Source of the DNA: CAYQAJ01 sp964415245
GTDB lineage: Bacteria; Planctomycetota; Planctomycetia; Pirellulales; Pirellulaceae
Length of the DNA stretch: 17,639 bases
NCBI GenBank assembly: GCA_964415245.1
Contig: CAYQAJ010000092.1
Location: forward strand, 1 to 17,639
Direction: 5' to 3'
Every line of letters begins with the position of its first letter. The stretch's first letter is position 1. Shown here in pieces: positions 7,726-14,400 of this stretch. The notes under the pieces were generated by a model. The model did no database searches, was not told the origin of the DNA, and saw only the letters and a list, made by a program, of their open reading frames with translations. Made by a program: the position numbers and the translations under genes.

Positions 7726-7956
7726 TCAGTCGCCCGTGGGTTCCGGTTCCGTCTTGGCGGCGTCGTTGGGTACGTCGTCCCGTCGGTTGGTCTCGCCCCG
7801 CTTGATGGCGTCGTACACCTCGCGGCGGTGTACAGGCACTTCCTTGGGGGCCTCGATGCCGAGGCGCACCTTGTCGCCGCGAATCTCGACCACCACGATC
7901 GTAATGTCATTGTTGATGACAATACTCTCGTTCTTTTTTCGAGACAGGACTAGCAT
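7726..7956 (-). CDS. csrA: Carbon storage regulator CsrA
   Basis: Small homodimeric RNA-binding protein that blocks or stabilises mRNAs by binding GGA motifs near ribosome binding sites. The 76 residues begin MLVLSRKKNESIVI and contain RGDKVRLGIEAPKEVPVHR, with Arg44 (PVHR) at the same position as the RNA-contacting Arg44 of E. coli CsrA. The first 57 or so residues are the family core; the last 19 are a polar, acidic tail. The ATG at 7956 is preceded by AAAGGAA about 7 nt upstream and by a second GGA inside GGGAGC that abuts the start. Two closely spaced GGA motifs over its own ribosome site fit autoregulation by CsrA, which is an inference. Many planctomycetes encode CsrA next to unrelated genes; here it follows a 1.06-kb gap. 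Confidence 0.97.
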   Translation of the reverse strand: MLVLSRKKNESIVINNDITIVVVEIRGDKVRLGIEAPKEVPVHRREVYDAIKRGETNRRDDVPNDAAKTEPEPTGD

Positions 7957-8230
7957 GCTCCCATTCCTTTGTTCCGTGGGTCGGGCCGCCTTCTTGCAGA
8001 CCCGGACTTTGGTGGCACGCAACTCCCAGGATTGGGCCAAGCTCTCATCCCCGGCGGCGTCGCAATCCCTGGGCTGTCAAAGTGGTTACGCGCACACGTT
8101 TCCTTCATTCCACTCTACGTGCTGCGCTGTGGTAGTCAAGCAACACCGCGTTGCCTGTTTGCATTTTAGGACGAAATCTGTGCGCCGTTGGCATACGATT
8201 AGTAGACCTTCCGCCTTTTGTGTTATTAGA

Positions 8231-8572
8231 GCAGCTTCGCGAGTGCGGAATCGGCCGGCCGGAATCCCATAAGTCGTTTGTGAATCCTGTGTTGCGGAGA
8301 ACCTGCGAGCAACCGATCGCGTGGATAGGAATTGCCGCTCGAATCGGTTGGAGGCCCTGGACAGCCTGGAGCCCCGTCGGTCGCCGGCTCAGTTCGTGCA
8401 CCGGGCGAACCACGGTACTGCCTGGGAACCAGCCAGCAGGAGTTTCCCACCTGGTTGATGGGACGCCGATAGCCCATCGGGGGGGTCGATTCCCCGTCCG
8501 CTTCTGGGTCGCACGGGGATGATCCTTTCCGTGAGTGCTCTCGTCTCGCCGATTGCTCCTGCTCGCAACTGC
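8231..8572 (+). ncRNA. Candidate structured RNA, GGA-rich (speculative)
   Basis: The ends can pair over about 17 bp with small bulges: GCAG/CTGC (8231-8234 with 8569-8572), TT/AA, GCGAG/CTCGC (8239-8243 with 8562-8566) and AATCGG/CCGATT (8249-8254 with 8549-8554). Inside are an 8-bp stem CAACCGAT/ATCGGTTG (8310-8317, 8343-8350), GAGCC/GGCTC (8369-8373, 8386-8390), GTTCG/CGAAC (8392-8396, 8406-8410), GATGGG/CCCATC (8457-8462, 8473-8478) and CACGG/CCGTG (8512-8516, 8529-8533). Twelve GGA triplets occur on the plus strand, several in loops. No tmRNA, RNase P, 6S or SRP signature is present. The strand is not certain, and GC-rich DNA forms hairpins by chance. Confidence 0.3.
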
Positions 8573-8868
8573 CAGCCCGGGCGGCGGTGCAATGGGCCGC
8601 GAAACGCAGCTCCGGGATCGACCGGGCGCGAGCAGCCGCAGCGGCCCACCGCGCATAGCCAAATCCCAGACGACGCGGCAACCTGCCGTGTTGAACACGA
8701 GTGTCGACGGGCCGCAAACATGTCGATGGTCCGCGCCTGCCTCGCGAATATACGGACTCCAAGCCAACATTCTGACCCAAGCGACCCGCGAAGCCACATG
8801 CGACGTGCCGTACCCTGCTTACGGCGCTATTCATTTTGGGACGCCGTGGGTGCCGCGCCTCGCCTTGC

Positions 8869-8896
8869 TTGCGGGGTCAATTGATGCGTCTATAAT
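8869..8896 (+). promoter_or_regulatory. Promoter of the NuoI-type gene
   Basis: TTGCGG (8869-8874), a 16-bp spacer and a perfect TATAAT (8891-8896) form a plausible sigma-70-like promoter. It would give a leader of about 118 nt before the ATG at 9021. Confidence 0.5.
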
Positions 8897-9020
8897 CCAC
8901 AAGGGATGCGGCGGGCCGCCATCGCGATGCAGCGCGCGGTCGTGCGGCGACACATCGCCAAAGTCGAGTATCACCGCGTCGCGGCACAAAGCGCATCGGC
9001 CCCGTTTGAAGCAAACTGTC

Positions 9021-9548
9021 ATGTGGAACTGGTTTCGCAACATCGTTCAGGCCGTTTGGACCGTGGCGCAGGGCATGTACGTCACGTTGCGTTACTGGCT
9101 GCGGACTTACCGGCCCGAGCGCGGTGCGTTCACCGAGCGATTCGAATACCCCGAGAAGCCGGTCCCGGTCTCGGCACGGTATCGCGGCTTTCATCGCTAC
9201 GATCTGACGACGTGCATTTCGTGCGACCAGTGCGCCAAAGCGTGTCCCGTCGACTGCATCTACATCGGCAAGGAGCGCGTCGAGCACGGCAAGGGGTTCC
9301 GCATCACGGGCTTCACGATCGACTACTCGAAGTGCATGTTTTGCGCCCTGTGCGTCGAGCCGTGCCCGGTCGATTGCATCTTCATGGGTGCCACGCACGA
9401 CCTGAGTTGTTACAGCCGCGACGGTTGCATCGTCGATTTCGCACGGCTGCCGCTTGATGTCGCTTGGGGACGTTCGACGCTGAATCCGACAGCCGTGGCC
9501 GAGTCGAAAGCGATCGTCGAGCCGGTGCACGGCGGCCCCAACCAGTAA
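9021..9548 (+). CDS. nuoI: NADH-quinone oxidoreductase subunit I-like 2[4Fe-4S] protein
   Basis: NuoI carries the two [4Fe-4S] clusters (N6a, N6b) that pass electrons along the peripheral arm of Complex I. The 175-residue protein has an amphipathic N-terminus typical of NuoI (VWTVAQGMYVTLRYWLRTY, 12-30), a linker ending in YRGFHRYDL (54-62), then ligand sets Cys65/68/71/75 and Cys105/108/111/115. The C-terminal stretch after HDLSCYSRDG resembles the NuoI tail. Both clusters end in CPVDCI, with an extra cysteine more typical of bacterial ferredoxins than of NuoI. The ATG at 9021 has no strong ribosome site; the open frame upstream is unlike the family. No other nuo gene is nearby, so it is an isolated copy or one piece of a split locus. 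A ferredoxin-like electron carrier is the alternative. Confidence 0.8.
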   Translation: MWNWFRNIVQAVWTVAQGMYVTLRYWLRTYRPERGAFTERFEYPEKPVPVSARYRGFHRYDLTTCISCDQCAKACPVDCIYIGKERVEHGKGFRITGFTIDYSKCMFCALCVEPCPVDCIFMGATHDLSCYSRDGCIVDFARLPLDVAWGRSTLNPTAVAESKAIVEPVHGGPNQ

Positions 9549-9565
9549 GGTCCTACTCGCCAGAT

Positions 9566-9640
9566 GTCCGTGGTCCGTTGTCGGTCGTCCGTTGCACTAC
9601 GTTCCGCCGACTGAAAACTGAAAACCGAAAACTGAAAACT
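9566..9640. repeat. Heptamer repeat locus A
   Basis: Degenerate 7-bp units: GTCCGTG, GTCCGTT, GTCGGTC and GTCCGTT, a centre around TTCCGCCG, then ACTGAAA twice, ACCGAAA and ACTGAAA. Lies just after the NuoI-type gene. Confidence 0.75.
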
Positions 9641-9765
9641 TGGTCTCCGATTCGTTCCGCTTCGCCTTTTCAACCCAAGGCGCGATAACCGATTGAATTC
9701 TTAGATTCTGTAACCGATGCGCCGTGTCGCCTGGATGTCGTCGCGGCGCTACGGAGGATAGAACC

Positions 9766-10239
9766 ATGTCGCCCAGCGACTACCGACCGGCGCGCGTGTT
9801 CACGTTGGACCAGGCCAACGCCACGCTTCCCCTCGTGCGAGCTATCACCGGCGATCTGGTCGAGCTTTCGCGCGACGTAATCGAGCGGCGGCAGCGACTC
9901 GATCTGTTGATGAGCGGCCGCGATTTCGAGGCCGGCGACCCCTACGCCGACGAGCTGGCCCACATCGAGAAGGAGTTGGAGAAGGACGCCGTTAAGCTGC
10001 AGGAATACGTCAACGAGCTGCGGCAATTGGGCGTCGAGCCCAAGAGCGGGCCCGAGGGCCTGGTCGACTTTCCCTCGCTGATGGATGGGCGGCTGGTGTA
10101 CCTCTGCTGGCGGTACGGCGAGCCGGAGATTCTCTACTGGCACGATCTCGACGCCGGCTTCCCCGGCCGGCAGCCCCTCACCGCCGGCGTGGCCGACGAC
10201 TCGGGCAACTCCCATGGCGACGGCTCGGCCGAAATGTAG
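9766..10239 (+). CDS. DUF2203 family protein
   Basis: A 157-residue cytoplasmic protein of unknown function. It starts at the ATG at 9766, 8 nt after GGAGG (9753-9757). The N-terminal half begins FTLDQANATLPLVRAI and continues as a long charged helix, probably coiled coil (residues about 13-90), containing YADELAHIEKELEKD. The C-terminal half holds the strongly conserved family block: GLVDFPS (98-104), DGRLVYLCWRYGEP (107-120), YWHDLDAGFPGRQPL (124-138). The last 20 residues are a low-complexity polar tail. No catalytic activity is established for this family. The tryptophan/histidine-rich block suggests a ligand or metal site, but that is a guess. It follows the NuoI-type gene by 217 bp with a heptamer repeat between, so a shared transcript is uncertain. 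Confidence 0.9.
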   Translation: MSPSDYRPARVFTLDQANATLPLVRAITGDLVELSRDVIERRQRLDLLMSGRDFEAGDPYADELAHIEKELEKDAVKLQEYVNELRQLGVEPKSGPEGLVDFPSLMDGRLVYLCWRYGEPEILYWHDLDAGFPGRQPLTAGVADDSGNSHGDGSAEM

Positions 10240-10277
10240 GTGCGACAAGGCAGGCATGGGGATTGGGGCCCTTCGTC

Positions 10278-10298
10278 ATTCCCGCGCTCGTCGGGAAT
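10278..10298. repeat. Short inverted repeat ATTCCCG/CGGGAAT
   Basis: Perfect 7-bp arms (10278-10284, 10292-10298) with a 7-nt loop, 39 bp after the DUF2203 stop. It resembles the ATTCCC...GGGAAT palindromes dispersed in many bacterial genomes. It may act as a terminator hairpin but lacks a U-tract. Confidence 0.6.
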
Positions 10299-10307
10299 CC
10301 AGCTTTC

Positions 10308-10372
10308 TTGTCAGTTGTCAGTGGTCTGTTGCCAGTTGACTTGCTGGCATCGGAACACGTAACACGGAAGAG
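10308..10372. repeat. Heptamer repeat locus B
   Basis: Units TTGTCAG twice, TGGTCTG, TTGCCAG and TTGACTT, then a centre, then units of the GGAACAC, GTAACAC and GGAAGAG type. The most degenerate of the four loci. Confidence 0.65.
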
Positions 10373-10550
10373 TCCGTGCCTTCTCCCATCGCGCCTTTGT
10401 GGTCATCATCCGAATTCTGCTCCGCTACAACGGCAACGGAGAACCTACAATTGACCTCCTCCGACGGCCTATGTCGCGTGTCGCGTGCATTTCGGAAATC
10501 AGGGGGTTTAACGGGCGAAAACGGCGCGGATAACGGTCGTTAACGGTGGG

Positions 10551-10593
10551 GGGCATGTCGCTGGCGTCATCGCCGCCGCGAAGCGACATGCCC
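10551..10593. repeat. Strong 12-bp stem-loop
   Basis: Perfect arms GGGCATGTCGCT (10551-10562) and AGCGACATGCCC (10582-10593); the 19-nt loop can itself pair GGCG with CGCC. No U-tract on either side. Confidence 0.75.
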
Positions 10594-10649
10594 GCGCGTC
10601 GCCTCCGAAAACCTTCGGGGAGTGGCGCCATTTGCGGAGCCCGCGGTCC

Positions 10650-10726
10650 TTGTCAATTGTTAGTTGTCCGTCGTCCGTTGCTTGTCCTCCCGCCGACGGA
10701 ACACGGATAACGGAACACGGAAAACT
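10650..10726. repeat. Heptamer repeat locus C
   Basis: Units TTGTCAA, TTGTTAG, TTGTCCG, TCGTCCG and TTGCTTG, a centre TCCTCCCGCCG, then ACGGAAC, ACGGATA, ACGGAAC and ACGGAAA. The left units are near reverse complements of the right ones, so the locus can fold back. Confidence 0.75.
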
Positions 10727-10743
10727 CTGGCCGCCCGGTGCCT

Positions 10744-10768
10744 GTCCCCTTCTCGGGGACGGTTTTTT
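10744..10768 (+). terminator. Terminator-like stem-loop with T-run
   Basis: Arms GTCCCC (10744-10749) and GGGGAC (10755-10760) around a 5-nt loop are followed by GG and six T. It has the form of an intrinsic terminator on the plus strand, but the nearest plus-strand gene ends 500 bp upstream, so it may instead be part of a dispersed repeat. Confidence 0.4.
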
Positions 10769-10955
10769 GGATAAGCTCTTACCAAAAAGCACGGGTACGG
10801 AATCGTATGCGTTGACGCGGCGCATGTTTGGGCCACCCCGTTCGGGGGTATGGATTCGAAATGGACACCCATTCCCAGGGTTGTGCTTCGCTCGACACTG
10901 CGCTTGCTTAGGGCCGTTCCGCCCGGACTGCGGGCTCGGACACAGGTCCACCATC

Positions 10956-11004
10956 ATCGTACGGCCGGGGCTTGAGTTGTCAATAGTTATTAAGTACTTA
11001 TACG
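10956..11004. promoter_or_regulatory. AT-rich divergent promoter-like patch
   Basis: Minus strand: TTGACA (10983-10978), 16 bp, TACGAT (10961-10956). Plus strand: TTGTCA (10977-10982), 16 bp, TATACG (10999-11004). A palindrome TAAGTACTTA lies at 10991-11000. No gene is seen downstream on either strand, so any transcript would be non-coding. Confidence 0.3.
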
Positions 11005-11176
11005 TTAGTTCGGCCGCGGACCGCCGGCCGGCGGCCGTGCAACCGCGCAGGGAGCGCAGTCGCCCAATCGGCGGCGAGACGTGGCGTAATCGCGTAGTGC
11101 ATCGACTCGGACACCGTTTCTGGCGCGCCTTTTCTGACGCACCAACCGAGGCGCGCGTCGCCCCTATATCTCCGCT

Positions 11177-11201
11177 CCCCTCTCCGCGGGTGGGAGAGGG
11201 G
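11177..11201. repeat. Inverted repeat CCCCTCTC/GAGAGGGG
   Basis: Perfect 8-bp arms (11177-11184, 11194-11201) with a 9-nt loop. It is of the CCCTCTCC...GGAGAGGG type seen dispersed in many GC-rich bacterial genomes. Confidence 0.6.
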
Positions 11202-11312
11202 TGGGGGGAGAGGGGACGCACTGCTGGCAGACATTCGCCGCACCGATCGTCATGATCGAGGAGCCGCGGGGCGGATCATGGGCTGAACTCTGGCGAGGCC
11301 AGCCACCGGGCA

Positions 11313-11337
11313 AGGTCCTGCTCGGCAAGCAGAACCT
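11313..11337 (-). repeat. REP-like palindrome, copy 4, degenerate
   Basis: Plus-strand arms AGGTCCTGCT and AGCAGAACCT around CGGCA. One pair has changed from C-G to T-A on both arms; one further position is mispaired. On the minus strand the loop is TGCCG, so it has the same orientation relative to the upstream RND pump gene as copies 1-3 have to theirs. Confidence 0.75.
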
Positions 11338-11356
11338 ACGGCAGGGCGCGACCTTC

Positions 11357-11403
11357 GCTTGCGCTTCAGGCTTTGAGGGGGCTTTGCTTGCGCTTCAGGC
11401 TTT
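11357..11403. repeat. 18-bp direct repeat, 29-bp period
   Basis: GCTTGCGCTTCAGGCTTT occurs identically at 11357-11374 and 11386-11403, ending 20 bp before the RND pump stop codon. Confidence 0.8.
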
Positions 11404-11422
11404 ATGAATTGCGGACCGCGCG

Positions 11423-14400
11423 TTACTTGGGGCGTGGGGGGCGAGAGGGGGGTGGGCCGAGAGGAGCTTCGGATCGCGTGGGGCGGGCCACTGCGTCGCG
11501 ACGATCACTCCTATCACTTACATCGCGCTGCGCGGCCCCGTCGTGCCGGTCGCTTGCTGCGAGGCCGTCGCCGCCTGCGTCGCCGTCCCCTTGCATGTCC
11601 GCATCGCCGTTGCCGTCCCCCTCGCGGTTGCCGCCGGGATCACGCGACAATCCCACGGGCTGGGGTGGCTGAGCCTCCCGGGGGCTACCCGGCGCGAGCG
11701 GCCCATGGCCCGAGTCGGCGGCGGCGGCAGCGGCAGCGTTCGCATTGCCGGCGGAGGGCCCCGCGACGAGCACTCCCTCGACCGTCTCAGCTTCCGACGT
11801 TTCCTCTCCTTGCGTGCCCAGGCCCAGCAAGCGGCGCAGCGCGGCGACCGTGTCCATCGACACGCTGAACATGGCGGGCACGAGCACCAGGGTGAAGATC
11901 GTGGATACGATCAGTCCGCCCAGCACCACGCTGCCCAGACCGCGGTAGAGCTCGCTGCCGGCCCCGGGAAAGAACACCAGCGGGGCGAGGCCGAACACGG
12001 TCGTGGTGGTGGTCATGAAGATGGGGCGGATGCGGGTGCGAACGCTTTCCAGAATGGCGGGCCGCGGCGCCATGCCGTCTTCGCGCATGTGATTGAGCGA
12101 TTGGTGTACCACCAAAATGGCGTTATTGACCACGGTACCGACGAGGATCACGAAGCCCAGCATGGTGAGCACGTCGAGTGCTTGCGGCGTCTTGCCGATG
12201 GCCATCAGGTACAAGTTCAAAAGCTGCAAGCCGAGCACGCCCCCGGCGGCCCCCATCGGAACGCTGAGAATCACCACCAGGGGATAGGTCCACGACTCGA
12301 ACAGGGCGGCCATCAACAGGTAGGTGATGAGCACGGCCAACACGAGGTTCCACTTGAGCGCGTCCCACGTGTCGCGCAGCTTGTCGGCGGTGCCGCTAAG
12401 GTTGATCGAGTAGCCGCCCGACAGCTCGCCGCCGTCGCGCAGGGGGTCAAGCACCTTGGCGTTGATCAGCGTGATGGCGTCTTCCAACGCCATCTCGGGA
12501 GGGGGCGACACCTGGATGGTGATGGCCCGCTGCCGCTCGCGGTGATTGACCTGTTCGGGTCCGGCTCCCATTTCGACGTCGGCCAGTGTGCCAATGGTGA
12601 CCAGCTTTCCGGCTTTCGTGGCGACGTAAATGTCTTCGACGCTCTGCGTTCGCTGGGCGAATGATTCCTTGCCCACGATGGTCAGGTCGATCTTGTCGCC
12701 GCCGATGAAGTAGTCGCTGGCGTAGGCGCCGTCGACCAGCGCGTCGACCGTGTAACCCAGGTCGCTGGTGTTAACCTCGAGGGCCTTACACTGTTCGGGC
12801 TTGGGAATCACGTGCAGCTCGGGGCTGGAAAGGTCGAGGCTGGGGACGGGGATCATCTGCGTGCCGGGGGGCATTGCCGCGTTGAGCTGACCGAAGATAT
12901 TGCCCCCCAGCTCCACCAGCCGAGGTAGACTGGGCCCCGTGATTTCAATCTCGACCGTTCGGCCCGCCGTGAGCCCCCGCTCGAACAGGCTGGTCTGTTT
13001 GGCGACGACGATGGTGCCCGGGAGCTTGTCGCGCAGTTGGGCGATGAGGGGAATCAACTCGGCGGCCCTTTGCGGGTCGGCGGCGCGGAGGCCGATGAAC
13101 ACCTGGCGGCCGCGGGCGACATAGAAAAAGTCGCCGATCGGCGGAAAGGGGAGGTCGCGCGCCTCTGGGCTGCCGGGTTCGACGTCCCAATACGGTTGCA
13201 GCTCATCCTCGACGAACTGGCCCATCTCGACGAGTTTGTCGAGGTTGTAGCCAGGGGGCGGCTGCACAATGCAGATGATGAGGTTGCGGTTGCCCGACGG
13301 CAGGTATTCGACCTTGGGCCACAGCGCGATCGTGATGAGGGCGGCGGAACCGACCAGGATGCCGATGGTCGCCAGGCGGCGGGTGAGCGTGCGCTGAATC
13401 CAGTCGTTCAGGCCTATGACGAATCGGGTGAAGGCGCCGCCCAGCTTCGTCAGCGGCGCGAAGAGGGCTGCCAGCACGGAGTTCTCGCCGGAATGGGTGG
13501 ACGTGTCGCCGGGCTTGCGCCGCGGAAGGATGCGAGCGGCGGCGGTGGGGATCACGGTCACGCTGACAATGAGCGAGAGTCCCACCGCCGAGCTGATCGC
13601 CAAGGCGATGTCGCGGAACAATTGCCCCGCTTCCTGCTGAATGAACAGCACGGGCAGGAACACGGCCAGCGTGGTGAGGGTGGAGGCCACCACGGCCCCC
13701 CACACTTCGCGCGTGGCGCGGAACGCGGCCACAAACGCCCCTTCGCCCATCTGGTAACGGCGGTAGATGTTTTCGAGCACGACGACGGCATTGTCGACGA
13801 GCATGCCCACGGCGAAAGCGAGACCGGCGAGGCTGATGACGTTGAGCGATCGTCCCAGCGCCGAGAGCACCAGGAAAGTTCCCACGATGCTGGTGGGAAT
13901 GGCCAGGGCGATGACGAGCGTCGAGCGTCCGCTGCGCAAAAACACCAGCAGCACCAGGATCGTCAAGAGCCCGCCCACGACGATGTTGCTGTTGACCAGC
14001 CCCACGGCGGAGTAAATGTACTCGGTTTCGTCGTACACCTGCGTGAGGATGAGGCCCTTTTCCTTCAGCAGGCTGTCGTTGAGCCGCTCGTTTTCCTTGC
14101 GCAGCCCGCGCATCACGTCCAGCACGTTCGCCCCGGACTCTCGCTGCGCGTTGACCGCGATGCAGTTGGTGCCGAAGCGGCGAACGAATCCGTCGGGCTT
14201 TTTATTGCCCAGCTCGACCTGGGCCACGTCGCTCACGCGGACGGCCTGCCCGTCCTCGTTCTTCAGCAGCACGTTTTCGATCTGCTCGGGCGAGTGGAAC
14301 TGGCCCAGGGTTCGCACGACATAGCGGCGTTTGCCTTCCCAGATGTCGCCGCCGCTGGTGTCCTTGTTTTCTTCGCGCAGCACCAGCCGCACGTCCTGGA

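Larger units (their letters stand above)
7957..9020. other. 1.06-kb gap between csrA and the NuoI-type gene
   Basis: No credible protein gene is present: all long frames are Arg/Ser/Pro-rich and share nothing with known families. The gap holds a candidate structured RNA (8231-8572) and, at its right end, a promoter for the NuoI-type gene. A perfect TTGACA on the minus strand (8080-8075) has no matching -10 box. Confidence 0.6.
10240..11422. other. 1.2-kb gene-free, repeat-rich region
   Basis: No frame here looks like a real protein; the longest (10632-11255, +) is Arg/Pro/Ser-rich and reads straight through repeats. The region holds two heptamer loci, a degenerate REP-like palindrome, several other hairpins, a terminator-like stem-loop, an AT-rich promoter-like patch and an 18-bp direct repeat, each listed separately. 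A 14-bp palindrome CCGCCGGCCGGCGG lies at 11021-11034. Confidence 0.65.

Noticed and set aside
8075..8080. Perfect minus-strand TTGACA as csrA promoter
   Set aside because: The sequence 16-18 bp downstream is GC-only (CCGCCG), not a -10 box.
8231..8572. tmRNA, RNase P RNA, 6S or SRP RNA
   Set aside because: Looked for the RNase P GAGGAAAGTCC core, the SRP GGAAGGAAGCAGC loop and a tRNA-like tmRNA end on both strands; none is present.
8535..9020. Upstream extension of the NuoI-type frame
   Set aside because: Arg/Ser/Pro-rich, contains the probable promoter, and family similarity begins only at 9021.
10632..11255. 207-residue frame in the repeat-rich gap
   Set aside because: Reads through heptamer repeats, a terminator-like hairpin and palindromes; no domain or ribosome site.
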